Under the pieces are notes generated by a model. That model was given only the letters and a program-made list of their open reading frames with translations, had not been told where the DNA came from and made no database searches. Source: Pseudorasbora parva (taxonomy: Eukaryota > Chordata > Actinopteri > Cypriniformes > Gobionidae). Taken from it: a DNA stretch of 64,000 bases. Shown here one piece after another: positions 1 through 10,939 of the stretch; the stretch's first letter is position 1, and the number at the start of each line of letters is the position of its first letter. The translations under genes were made by a program, and so were the position numbers. The stretch spans positions 48,509,974 through 48,573,973 of the forward strand of contig NC_090174.1 in NCBI RefSeq assembly GCF_024679245.1. The letters are read 5' to 3'.

Positions 1-124
1 TCCCATCCTAAAGACAAAGTTTCAAAAAAATAAGTTGGACGTTTATTGGAGTATTTCTGTGTCAAAAATACTCTTTCCGGTTTCTCACAAGTTTTGAAAA
101 GTTTTTTTCCAGTATGGGTCCGTT
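1..124 (+). mobile_element. Fragment of TTAA element family A
   Basis: This stretch matches the 5' part of the fuller copies at 1709-2686 and (inverted) 9019-10704. They share the run from 'tcccatcct..aaag' through 'gagtatttctgtgtcaaaaa' to 'agtatg.gtccg'. It begins at the window edge, so its outer end is not visible, and the match stops near 124. It is non-coding. Confidence 0.7.
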
Positions 125-1708
125 TGAAAAATTAAGAGACGAATTAACATTGATTTCTCTTAATTTTTTCCAGAGCTGTATATATTTTTGGTGCATTGTA
201 TTATTGTATTTAAACATTCAGTTATTTTTGTTATTACAAAAATAGTTCTGAAAGCTGTTATGTTATGACAACACTTTTTTTGCAACTTATTTCAATATCG
301 TGATAATACTGTATACCGTGATAAAAGCTTCGCAATTAATCGCAACATGAAAAATTGATATGGGCACATGCCTACATTGCATATACCAACAGCATTTTTG
401 ATAAATTAGTTCAAAATTGGGATACTGCTCTGAAAAAAAACTATTAATTGCAAAAACATCCATCTAACATCCATGCATTTGTGATGTTACTATGACAACT
501 GTCAACTCTGGGGGGCAGGAAGACATATTTAAGACCAGGAACCTTTTTGATTTCACATTGACTTTCAGAATGAAACACCCTTTCTGCACTAGCATTTATT
601 GTTATCAGTGTCAGCCGTTACTTTACTTAGTGACTATGCATGCTGTGAAGCAAAAACTGACCAAAGCCTGGCAGCTTTAAGAGTTTTCTAAAGCACAACC
701 AGAGTCCCATTAAACTGTGACCAGTCATTGCCTCTGCTCACCCTGCCCTGTTAAAGAGCTCCATTCACATAATTTACGGCACCTACTCTTTAGTTTTTTA
801 AAGGGAGAGAGAGAGAGGGGGGCAGAGAAAGAGAGCTCTCTGGAAGACCATGGTGAGTCCCAACGCTGCCACTGACTTGCAGTAAATAAATTAGGCAGGC
901 AAACGAGGCAGGTCGCGGGTTGGGAGCACAACCTCACTCAGGCTAATGACAGCCCTGGCTGCAGCCGCACCGCCCTGGAGCTAACAGGTGGAACTGCTGA
1001 TATTAATGACTCCAGGTGGGCCTGCCAAGCAGGAGGGGAGACGAGAAAGAGAGAGAGAGAGGATTAGAAAGCTGAGACCAATCCAAAAGTAATCTCTCAT
1101 CCCCAGTCTTAAAGCCATTTTACAGATATGCGCATAAGAGAATAAGGCAACAAAACAGTTGTAAATACTCGGAACAGACTAGTGGCTTTAGCTGTGTCAT
1201 ACTGAGGCAGAAAGAGGGGTGTAATTTAGGAGCGGTGCCATTCAGATAATCCTGCAGAGGAGGAAAGAGACATGGGGTTTGTCTCATTCCACTCTGTAGT
1301 TCCCTGTGATTCTAGAAAGCAAGAATTTACTAAACAGGCCAAATTAGCGTGAAATCGCAATTCTGAAAAAGCGCAGATGGGAGTGGAAAGTTCTGTGCGT
1401 GATGCACGAATTAAAAAACCCAGCCAAATAATTACCATAATGATCAACAGAATCTACCAAGAGCAATGCAAATTAGCATCTGGTTTAAAATGTTTTTTGT
1501 GCAGTAAATAATGCTTGCAAATACCAGTAAATTGACTAGCACAAACCTTAGTAAATGACCTTGCATGAGTGATATAAATAATCTCCTCTCATAAATTTTA
1601 CATCTAAAAGGTAAACTGCTACATATGCAAATGCAATAAGCTCATATTTAAATATACTCCTGGGTTTCTACTGATACAAAGCCATATGCTAATCGCTGAA
1701 GTTACCCT
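125..1708. other. No gene seen; AT-rich remnant then single-copy DNA
   Basis: Positions 125-480 are AT-rich and contain 'atatcgtgataatactgtat'-type sequence that I associate with old fish DNA transposons, without visible ends. From about 490 to 1700 the sequence is not repeated elsewhere in the window and has short GA-rich stretches near 800-840 and 1045-1063. Short reading frames exist but none has protein-like composition or convincing splice sites. Confidence 0.5.
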
Positions 1709-2686
1709 TTAAAGAGGGGGGTGAAATGCTGTTTCAAGCATACTGAGCTTTTTAAACTGTTAAACACTTGGATTCCCATCCTAAACATAGACAAAGTTTC
1801 AAAAACTAATGTTGGACGTTTGATGGAGTATTTCTGTGTCAAAAACACTCCTTCTGGTTTCTCACAAGTTTCGGAGAGTTTTTTTTCAAGTATGAGTCCG
1901 CTTGACGTCAACCGGGCGGAATGTCCTTGTATGGGCCGTACAGGCTCTTCTCCTGGAAAGGTGCGCGCGCATGTGACCAGAGCGAGAGAGCAAATGCATG
2001 ACGGCCATAAACACTCTCTCAGCTGCAGATCCACTCATCCGTGCAACACTTCTGTCGCGCCGCGCTCCACTTTATTCCTATGGGTGACGTCAAGCGACTT
2101 TAACGCGCCAGCATAGCATTCCGGGAAAGCAGCGCTGCATTTGAACCGATTTGAACGCAGAAATGACAGGAAGCGTCACTACATCACGCTTCAATCGTGT
2201 CGCAAAAGTGGATTTCCACAGTCACTGCTGTCACAGGACTTCACGAAATCAACAATGTTACCAAAAAAGTGTTTTTTTGATGGAGCGGTCCCACTGTTTT
2301 GCTTGCTACTGCTAAGGTTTAGTCGCATACAATAACCTCCGGATCTGATTCTGGATCATATATGTATTAGTTGACTCTGATTGTTAGTCATGGTTTATTA
2401 AGGTAAATGTTTTCCTCTCCACGCTTGAGGATGTCACAGCTTTCACACGCTCTCAATCCAACAGCTGCGTGCGCTCGTGATTCTTTAGCTCCGCCCACAC
2501 GATACGCCTCCATCCGCTCTGTTTTTTTTCCGGAAAGACTCGGTACAGCCTATCTTTCTTTTATAAATATAACAAAATCTAAAGACTTTTCGGCGATATG
2601 AAGGATGCAATACACTCTATAGGTACTCAAGATTGACATGAGATTGACTGAAACTCACTGTTTCAACCCCCCCCCCCCCCCCTAAA
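1709..2686 (+). mobile_element. Non-autonomous TTAA-type DNA transposon, family A, copy 1
   Basis: The left end is TTAAAGAGGGGGGTGAAATG and the right end is a C-run followed by TAAA after 'gaaactcactgtttcaa', so the termini are imperfect inverted repeats rich in G/C runs. The same sequence occurs inverted at 9019-10704 with TTAA at both outer edges, which supports a TTAA target site (piggyBac/Kolobok-like behaviour). This copy lacks about 0.5 kb that is present near 9340-9770 in the other. The interior has CpG-rich patches but no transposase. The superfamily is inferred from the target site only. Confidence 0.75.
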
Positions 2687-2930
2687 CAATTATTTAGCAT
2701 CAACTGTATAACACATCATAACCAATATTATACTGGTACCAATCTTTGTTGATATTTGCATCTTTGTTGTGGTTGTTAAAAAGGACAGTGACATTATGAG
2801 AATACGGACCTCGAGTAGTATATAGGTACAAAACGATAAATGATAGAATTGAATGATATAAAGATAGAAAGACAGAGATTGACAGATGGATAGAATGACA
2901 GGACGTGCAATAGATTGCAGATAGTATATA
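2687..2930. repeat. Degenerate GATA/GACA-like tetranucleotide tract
   Basis: Around 2835-2920 the sequence is a decayed run of gata, gaca and gaat units. It lies between the family A element and the left end of the Tc1 element. Nothing coding is seen. Confidence 0.5.
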
Positions 2931-3240
2931 CACTATATTGCCAAAAGTATTGGGATACCCCTTTAAATCATTGAATTCAGGTGTTCCAATTGCTTCCATG
3001 GCCACAGGTGTAGCACCTAGGCATGCAGACTGCTTCAAAGAATGGGTCACTCTCAGAAGCTAAGGCAATTTAAGTGTGGAACCATGGTATAGGTTGCCAC
3101 CTATATAATAAGTCCCTTTGTGAAATTTCCTCACTACTAAATATTCCACAGTCAACTGTAAATGGTATTATAACAAAGTTGGAAGTAATTGGAAACAACA
3201 GCAACTAAGCCACTTAAAATCACAGAGCCAGGGTCAGCAC

Positions 3241-3513
3241 ATGCCGAGGTGCACAGCTGGCAGAAGTCGGCAACTTTCTGCAGTGTCAATGGGTACAGAC
3301 CTCCAAACTTTGTGTAGCTTTCAGATTAACTTAAGAACAGTGCGTAGAAAGCTTCATGGAATGGGTTTCCATGACCTTACATCAACAAATGCAATGCAAA
3401 GTGTTGAATGCAGTGGTGTAAAGCACATTTTTCCTGCCAATTTGATGGACGAGTCCATGTTTGGCAGTTGCCAGAAGAACAGTACTTGCCTGACTGCATT
3501 GTGCCAAGTGTAA
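3241..3513 (+). pseudogene. Tc1 transposase remnant, N-terminal part
   Basis: The frame contains 'SRQLSAVSMGTDLQTL', 'RTVRRKLHGMGFH' (second helix-turn-helix region) and, after an apparent internal deletion, 'LMDESMFG' and 'NSTCLTALCQV', which belong to the middle of the DDE domain. The sequence between 'GMGFH' and 'VKHIF' is much shorter than in intact Tc1 transposases, so at least one catalytic aspartate region has been lost. No upstream start suits a functional protein. Classification as Tc1-like is secure; activity is excluded. Confidence 0.8.
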
Positions 3514-3635
3514 AATTTGGTGGAGGGGGGGTTGTTTTTCAGGGGTTTGGATAGGGCCCTAAGTTCCAGTGAAAGCCATTTTGCACAGTTTCATGCTCCC
3601 AACTTTGTGGGAACAGTTCGGGGATGGCCCTGTTC

Positions 3636-4988
3636 CAGGGCCGTTTCTAGCCTTTCTGGCACCCTAGGCAAGATTCATATGTTGCCCCCCCCCCCCCCCC
3701 CCCCCTTTTTTAAGTATAACTTATAAAGCAAATATGACTTCCTTATTTCATGGGCATATTGTACATGCATTAATCCAATAATGTAGCTAGGTTTATTATC
3801 ACTGAGATCACAGATGTTGGGGGGGGGGGGGTCGGGGGCATGCTCCCCCTGAGAAAATTTTGATTTCTATGATCTACATATGTGTATTTTAAGATGTTCT
3901 GAAGGCCAAAAAATTAGATAACAATAGCTTGAAAACCATGTCACTCGGCGCCGCTGCGGATTGACGAACACATGCAGTGACACAAAGACTAAAAGACGGG
4001 ACGAAGCCGTAGCCGAAGCCTCGTGCCAGTGCATAAGTTCATAAAATGCATGCATAAGTTCATAAAAAAGGGCCTAGTGAGGCCCATGGTTATGACAGTA
4101 TTAGTCTACTTGATCAATTTACAATAAACAGCTATCTCTGATGTAAAAAAAAAATGTTATTCAAATGAACTGCTATAATGTTCTGCACCTGAAATGAGCA
4201 TGGCGTGTGGTCCGTCCAGTACTAATATTCAGTGTAATGTTTTGCTCAACGTTATGATAGAGCGACCAGATTAGTAGAGAACAAGTAACCAATAAGTAGG
4301 CTAACATACCTGTATATTTCACTTTCTTTTTTTATATTTCCTCATTTTTCTTTTTACGATACTGAGCCCCTGATGGCTTTGACCTTTTCATGATGATAAA
4401 ACTAAAGCACGCTGTAACGAGTAGAAATATAGTGTGGCCCCTTTAAGAGTTGCGCGCGCTCCCTGCAAACGAAGTCTGCATTTTGTGTATGTGTGTGTGT
4501 ATGTTGAGTATTGAGCTCCAATGTGTGGGGATTATTTTCTGTTTTCTGTTGCTAACAGTCAGTTATTTTGTTTTATTAAGTAATGCTGTGGACGAAAAGG
4601 GAGTTTGTGATGAGAGTTCAGCGGGGAATAAAGTGCGATCTGTTTGATGTTAATCGCCTCCGTGTTTGAATCCACTCCAGTTACATTAAGTGAGCAATCC
4701 GCATTTTTCACTCGGACACAAGCGTTACAACGCCACGGATGACGACACTCCCTGCCGCCCTCTACATGATCTCATTTCATTACAGCAGCGCCACTATCAC
4801 CATGGCGACTTCACTCCAATAATCGCAACTAATCATAATGCCTTGAAATAGCAAAAGTACGAAATATTAATAATAATATATATGAAATAACTAAAAAAAT
4901 CTTGTTGGGGCGGGGGCTCACTGGCGCCCCCCCAGCTCTTGGCGCCCTAGGCGACCGCCTAGTTTGCCTATGCCTAGAAACGGCACTG
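3636..4988. mobile_element. hAT-type non-autonomous element inside the Tc1
   Basis: The ends are CAGGGCCGTTTCTAG and, read inward from the right, CAGTGCCGTTTCTAG, a 15-bp inverted repeat with one mismatch. The flanks carry an exact 8-bp duplication, CCCTGTTC (3628-3635 and 4989-4996), the hAT hallmark. Joining the flanks restores the Tc1 sequence, so the hAT is younger than the Tc1. Inside are a C-run (about 3685-3704), a G-run (about 3819-3830) and AT-rich sequence, but no transposase. At 1353 bp it is long for a MITE and may be a deletion derivative. Confidence 0.9.
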
Positions 4989-4998
4989 CCCTGTTCCA

Positions 4999-5275
4999 AC
5001 ATGACTTCGTACCATTGCGCAAAACAAAGTCCATAAAGGCATGGATGAGCAAGTTTGGTGTGGAGGAACTTGACTTGAACACGATAAAACACCTTTGGAA
5101 TGAATTTGAGCGGAGACTCATCCAACATTAGTGCCTGACCTCACAAATACACTTCTAGAAGAATGGTCAGGAATTCCCATAAACACACTCCTAAACCTTG
5201 TGGAAAGCCTTCCCAGAAGAGTTAAAGCTGTTATAGCTGCAAAAAGTGGGCCAACTCTTTATTAAACTCTACGGA
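4999..5275 (+). pseudogene. Tc1 transposase remnant, C-terminal part
   Basis: Beyond the hAT the plus strand resumes the same transposase. 'TIKHLWNEFERRL' is a decayed form of the family's 'NPIEHLWDELERR' motif that carries the third catalytic acid, here changed from E to K. It is followed by stop codons in the remaining C-terminal stretch. Together with 3241-3513 it marks one broken gene interrupted by the nested element. Confidence 0.7.
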
Positions 5276-5335
5276 TTAAAAATGGGATGTCTTTAACGTC
5301 CATGTGCCTATAAAGGCAGATGTCCCAAAACTTGA

Positions 5336-6111
5336 AAAGAAAGAAAGAAAAAGAAATTCAATCCTCACTTAAGGTGGATTCTGGGAACTTCATTGTATCT
5401 AAAATTGGACACAACCCTGCATGTCCTAGGCATACTTACCACTGAACTAGGGAGTGGATTGAGACACAGCCATAAAGAAACAAGAGATGGAGGATGGCAA
5501 ATAAACGTGATCCCCTCTTTAGAGCCAATGGCATCCTGCTCTTTTCTTTTTAACAACCTGTCTTCCTTCCATTCTGTCTTTTTGCAGATGTGAATTGTAA
5601 TCAGTGACAAGAGAGCAGCACACATCAAACGGCAGGGAACGGCTGGGGTCTGCGCCGCCACCTAATAAAAAGCAAACAAGCAATAAATAAAAGGGAATTT
5701 TATAGAGGGGCGTCTGCGGTGGGCTGGTGGAGGGCGGCAAGGGAGGCTGTGGAGAGACTTCAGAGGGAGAACGTAGCATGACATCAGCTATTATAAATAC
5801 AATAATTCTGCGTTTTAATGTAAGGCAAGGAGAAGGCTGGGAAAGAGAAAGAAAGCGAGAGAAATAGAAGAGAGAGCGAAGCTTAGATATGACAGCAGGT
5901 AATGAGATCGTTTGATGTGGCGGATGAGAGAGAACAGAACGCCAGCCACGGCCCTCTAGAGAGTAGAGAGGTGAGGGAAGACCATGGCTCTGGTTACAGA
6001 TCAAATACACACTCAAACTCCACACACAAAGTGATATGATATTGTGCTGTGCGACCCCAGACAGCCATTCAATACACAACAGATGTTTAATCAGAACTTA
6101 ATGTCAACATG
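5336..6111. other. Single-copy block, no gene seen
   Basis: After an AG-rich tail at 5335-5355 the sequence is not shared with other parts of the window. A pyrimidine tract ending in 'ctttttgcag' at about 5577-5587 resembles a splice acceptor, but the sequence after it has early stops. Purine-rich stretches occur near 5830-5880. Confidence 0.45.

Positions 6112-6142
<31 letters not shown>
6112..6142. repeat. Short (TA)n microsatellite
   Basis: About 30 bp of TA units with one TTT interruption. Confidence 0.9.
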
Positions 6143-7616
6143 AACACATTTATCATGATACATTTATATATAATTTTTCATGAAATTATAATATCTTCTA
6201 ATAAATTAGAGATGGATCAAATTATTTTCAATTTTGTTCACTGAGAAATCAATGTGATGATATGGAAATAAAACAGGTTAAAAATGCTATTTTAACAAGG
6301 AAAGGCCAATTTTCTCAAAGACTAACGAATAAATTAAGATTTTTTAGCCAATATAGCATTCAAAAAGCAACATGCTGAGCGAACTGTCAAATCTGACAGT
6401 GTTTATTGTGAATCCTTGTATATTTGACACCTCTTTGAGATGGTCTTTGTTGAGAGTGACTTTGAAGGCCTCCATAGAACAATAATCAAGGCCTGTCTTA
6501 AAGAACGCATGGGGATCAGAGGGAGCTGTGTTCACAGATCGAAAACAAATTGGTTTCACCTCTTCAGACAACATCGTGCAGAAGAGAGAGTGGGAGTAGT
6601 TTTTGACATTTCATCTCGTTTTATATATATATTTTTTAAATGGGATTTGGAACACAAGAACACAGCTGTGATTCATCAAAGTTTGTTTTAGAAAAAAAAA
6701 ACTTCTGATTTATAAAGACATTTGACTTTCATATCTTCGAAATCCTGATTAGCATGCATGAAAAATTAGATTTTCAAGTCGACATGAAATAAAAAAAGAC
6801 CTTATTTACCTTCTTAACGCACGTTTCAGGTCTTGCTGTGCATGATTCATCAGTGCATGTAATTCCAAAAGAAAACCTTGTTTGTCTTCATAATTTTTCA
6901 TCAAAATGTAATAACTTGTTCCACCTCTGAAATGACTTTCCTTTTTGCCTTTCTTCAAAGAGTAGGTTATACCAAAGAGGACCTCAGCGGGTTACAGGTA
7001 TAACCTGAATAGTTTTGTGGACTGGATGAATTACTTTATGCACTTTTTGGGGACAAAATGCACTTAGCGTGTCATATAAGGCTTTTTCTTTTCTTTTTTG
7101 CACATCCAGTTCAATATTTTATTTACATATATGTACAAACCGACCAATAAAATGACCCTACTCTTCATTTTAAAGGTTTGTGGCCAATTTATTTTTCTCT
7201 CTGCGTATAGAATAGTTAAATACTGTGAGAGGTCTCTGTCGATAGAAACCATATAAATCTGTAATGACATGCAGCCCTCCACTTCCTGCGTGCAGACCGG
7301 TACATCACACATAATTTCCTGTGTGTGTGTGCATGCTCATTGGCCATTAAGTCAGATGGGGTACGTTTTCACCAGGCGATACGTGCCATTTCCTCCTGTC
7401 ACATGTCTGAATGAACAGGTTTCACCAACAAATCCATAGTTGACAACAGCAACAACAGCAGCAGAGAATATTCAAGATATCACACAGGATAGAGGATAGT
7501 CAGCGACAAATTACAGGAATAGGAAAACTTTTTACGGCTCATTTCCCTCATTGATTGAATGCTGTTTTCATAATGAATTCAGAAGAATTACCCTTCAGAA
7601 AGAAAAATGGTTCATA

Positions 7617-7623
<7 letters not shown>
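6143..7623. other. AT-rich, largely single-copy block; no gene seen
   Basis: I see no transposon ends. The part around 6340-6600 has moderate GC and an open minus-strand frame of 76 codons without recognisable domain features. Around 7340-7500 a moderate-GC stretch with a (caa/cag)-like run at about 7447-7465 stands out from its AT-rich surroundings. Confidence 0.4.

Positions 7624-7660
<37 letters not shown>
7624..7660. repeat. (TA)n microsatellite
   Basis: About 18 TA units, followed by roughly 290 bp of AT-rich sequence (7661-7954) with no gene or ends visible. Confidence 0.9.
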
Positions 7661-7664
<4 letters not shown>

Positions 7665-7954
7665 GTTTTATTTTTTACTGTCAATTGATTTTTATATTTA
7701 TAATGTAATATAATGTAGTTAATCTCAAAACTTATTTAAAAAACAAAATAAAGATAGTATATTTTAAACATTTTAAGGCAACTTTATGAATTAAGCTACT
7801 GATGTCTCAAAGAAATTATTTTTTTAATTTTAAATTATAGCATTCAACATTACAGTGTAATTGAAAACTACCAATTTTTACATTTAACAGTAATTAAATA
7901 ATGTAAATAAAAATAATAAAATCAAACTGTCTGCACTGCATACATTTTAAGTTA

Positions 7955-8990
7955 AATAGAGATAAATCCTTATTAGAGCTACAAAATTTCTTTAGTCAAG
8001 AGCAGTGAGTGATTTTCTGTTACCTTTAGTATCACAGCAGCAGTTTTATTAGACTGCTGTCACTTTAAGACCTGCCACTGCTGCACATGACGCGGGTCTC
8101 ACACTGCTCTTATGAGGACAAAATGGACATTTTGACATAATTGTGTCTGTTATTGTTCGTTTAACTGCAAAAAAGAACTGGCACGCTCTCTATGCTCATG
8201 ATAATGGTGCGTGTCTTTCTGTTCGTCGTGTGTCAGGACCATAGACCGTAAAAAAATATGGACGACTCGACATCGTTCGTTTCCGCTTGGCAGATTTGAA
8301 GCTTTCAGGCAGCCTTGCACGGCGCGGACATCTTGGGACCGAGTCTGCGCAGTAGCGATTTCGGGACCGGAGTTGCGCAGTAGAGCGCAGGAAGTAGAGC
8401 AGGAAGTACAGTCGCGATATCAAAAGCCCGCCCACACTCTCGCAGATGCAGAACAATTAATAATGTTGGTGTGAAATAAACAGTTATGGAAATGTAGAAA
8501 TTAAAGCTAAAGCTCTAATCTGCTCCCAAAAATTCCGAAAAAAGTCCGTTAGTGCCTCAGTGACAACTTCACTCAGAGAAGCCGTCAGTCTCAGCTGTCA
8601 ATCATGACGTCACACCCCCGTTTTTATAGCATCAAATAACTAACTCAAAGTAAACTTATTTTTAAAACGAACACCTGAAATGAAATCATCGTGATGATAA
8701 CTGCCTTCAGTGACATAAACTAACTTTGGGAAAACATTTTTGAAGTGTAATTTTATTATTTAGTTTGCCTCGCGTCCATTAGAAAACACAGAGAGGGCGG
8801 CTATACTGGGACCGGTCACCGGGGGGCGATCGAGGCGCGAAAGCTTCAGTAAATGAGAGGGAGACTGCAGGCTTGGTCAGGACATTCACAGAAAGCGCGT
8901 TCTCTTTTGTCTTGTCGCACTTGAATGGCTTAAAAGCACTTCATGAATAAGAGCGTGATCATATAAATGTAACGCTACTCAAAGGATGAC
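7955..8990 (+). mobile_element. Remnant related to the 15161-16256 element, split by a hAT
   Basis: The flanks of the hAT at 8240-8875 share phrases with the inside of the 15161-16256 element: 'taaatccttattag', 'tagtcaagagcagtgagtg' and 'cattttgacataatt'. The two sides join at 8239/8884 through the GTCAGGAC duplication. Neither terminal repeat is preserved. No coding capacity is seen. Confidence 0.5.
8240..8875 (-). mobile_element. hAT-type non-autonomous element (CATAGAC...CTTG)
   Basis: It is flanked by an exact 8-bp duplication, GTCAGGAC, at 8232-8239 and 8876-8883. The left end is CATAGACCGTAAAAAAATAT; the right end, read inward, is CAAGCCTGCAGTCTCC. The same pair of ends occurs, oppositely oriented, at 51936-52466. 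The interior is moderately GC-rich (8280-8420) and contains no transposase. The 8-bp duplication and CA..TG termini support hAT; the ends are not classical long inverted repeats. Confidence 0.85.
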
Positions 8991-9018
8991 AGAAAAAAAT
9001 GGATGCTGTGTTATTGCA

Positions 9019-10704
9019 TTAAAGGGGGGGGGGGGTGGAACACTCAGTTTCAGTCAATCTTTCCGGAAAAAAACGAGCGGCTGGAGGCGTATCGTGTGGG
9101 CGGGGCTAAAGAATGACGAGCGAGCAGCTAGTGCACGAGAGCTTCTGAAAGCTGACATCGTCAAGCGTGGGGAAAAAAACGTTACCCTAATTTGTTTATT
9201 AGGCTATAGAGGAAAACATTTACCTAAATAAACCATGACTATCAATCAGATTCAACTAATACAGATATGATCCAGAATCAGATCCGGGGGCTAAAATAAA
9301 TTGAACAGGATAAGCAGCAACATCAGGACATCCGTCTCTGTGGTATGTACTGTATTTAGTGGCTTGTCAACATTTGCGTTTGTTTACTTGTGGATTGTGA
9401 GGACATGATTTGGTTTATGGACTATTGTGTGCGAATCTTAGCAATGGCAAGCAAAACGGTTTTGCACGTCAGACTAGTGTTATAGTGTTACATAGAAAAC
9501 AATGGAGTAGCGCATTTGAATGTGCTTTGTGTGAACGTCACCTAGGTTTATGTTTGGGGAGGCTTTACAATAAACAAACAGATACCTATAGTGGTCAGCT
9601 AAACAAATGTATTTAAACACACGCCATAAGTTACATCGCATGCTTCATTGATAAATTAACTTACAATCCTGTAGTTCACTGATGTTTTACTCGCGCGACG
9701 ATAGCCAACAACATAGACATTTGAAGCTGTTTTACTCATCGCTTGCTTCCAAAGCACGATTGTGAACCTTTATAGTCACCGCTCCGTCAAAAGCACACTT
9801 CTTTGGTGACGTTGTTGATTTAGGCCCTGTCCACAAGAAGCCAGCGCTTTCCCAATCCGATCTTTTTTTTCCCTCGTTTCAAGAAATATCTGCGTCCACA
9901 CGAGATGACAAAAACGGACTAAAAACGATGTAGTTTGCATGCCAGGCCAGTGTGTGGCGCTGTAATTCTGCCACAGAAATACACTAAAAACGGAGAAGAG
10001 TTGTGGCTAGGCAGGGGTATAGCAGTGGTGAGGCAAAATCTCACAATAAAATAACAATAAATACATTTGCTACTTAACAGATGTGTTTTATTAATGCCTA
10101 CACCTACCCCAATCCAAAACATACCCTTACAATAATGCAGATACGTTAATTAAAAGACGCAATATTGATGTGCGCATGCCCAGTGCCCGTAGTTGTATCC
10201 CTTAACTCTTTCACCGTGCTGGACGTAGTGTGATGACATCACCGTTTCAGAAAATATACGGATTCGCTGTACACACGAAAACGGAAGATGAGCGTTTTCA
10301 GATTTATCCGCTTTGGGACCCGGTTTAGAAAAATATCGGATTCATGCTTCTAAAACGCCGGATCCGTGTGGACGAAACGCTGATACGGTACAAAATGTAT
10401 ACGTGTACAGATAAACGCGTCTCCGTGTGGACGGGGCCTTAGTGAAGTCCTGAGACAGCAGTGAGAGCAGTGTTTTTGAGCGCCGTGCATTTGCTCTCGC
10501 TCTGGTCGCTCGCGTGCACCCTTCCGGGAGACCCTCCTCTGTCGATGTCAAGCTGAGCCATTCTCGGAAAAAACTCCGGAAGGAGTATTTTTGACACAGA
10601 AATACTCCATCAAACGTCCAACATTAGTTTTTGAAACTTTGTCTATGTTTAGGAAAAGACGATCAGTATGCATGAAACAGCATTTCACCCCCCCCCCCCT
10701 TTAA
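9019..10704 (-). mobile_element. TTAA-type DNA transposon, family A, copy 2 (inverted)
   Basis: TTAA is found at both outer edges (9019-9022, 10701-10704), followed inward by G-runs (AGGGGGGG / AGGGGGGGGG). Read on the minus strand it follows copy 1 closely at both ends, but it holds about 0.5 kb of interior (near 9340-9770) that copy 1 lacks and a nested element at 9823-10438. No transposase is seen. It is more complete than copy 1. Confidence 0.8.
9823..10438. mobile_element. Harbinger-like element with TTA target duplication
   Basis: The ends are GGCCCTGTCCACA and, from the right, GGCCCCGTCCACACGGAGAC. A TTA trinucleotide lies on both sides (9820-9822, 10439-10441). Removing the element and one TTA gives 'gttgatttagtgaagtcc', which matches the uninterrupted site in family A copy 1 (reverse complement around 2232-2252). 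The TWA target and the end sequence suggest PIF/Harbinger. There is no reading frame of note in its 616 bp. Confidence 0.8.
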
Positions 10705-10939
10705 GCTCATTAAATATGCAAATCTTATCCAATCCTAGCCGTGGAAGTTTACTTCCAAGTCTCCAGTGCATCACGCCCATCAAAACCCAGCGTTCAGGGG
10801 AGAGCCTCAAAACCAGTGTAGAAAATAGCCTATTACATATTAGTTATGTTTTTTAATGTAAAAACCACGCAAACATCATTAGTTGACCTCAGACAACAGT
10901 AATAAAAAAATGTAAAAAGCCAGTTCATGACACCTTTAA
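10705..10939 (-). mobile_element. Fragment of a TTAA-type element (TTAAAGGTGTCATGAAC end)
   Basis: The right edge, read inward, is TTAAAAGGTGTCATGAACTG, close to the left end of the element at 33987-34652. The other end is not recognisable and the piece directly abuts family A copy 2. It is probably a truncated or composite copy. Confidence 0.5.

Larger units (their letters stand above)
2931..5335 (+). mobile_element. Tc1/mariner element, degraded and split by a hAT
   Basis: The left end CACTATATTGCCAAAAGTAT follows a TA dinucleotide, as expected for Tc1 elements that duplicate TA. The right end (about 5313-5335, 'gatgtcccaaaacttg') is a decayed mirror of it. Transposase remnants lie on the plus strand on both sides of a nested hAT (3636-4988). 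With the hAT removed the element is about 1.05 kb, shorter than a usual Tc1 of 1.3-1.6 kb because of internal deletions. It is non-functional. Confidence 0.85.

Noticed and set aside
5519..6079. 186-codon minus-strand frame
   Set aside because: It is the longest open frame here, but it is low-complexity in parts (Ser/Leu/Pro from purine-rich DNA), has no domain, and lies in sequence without splice support.
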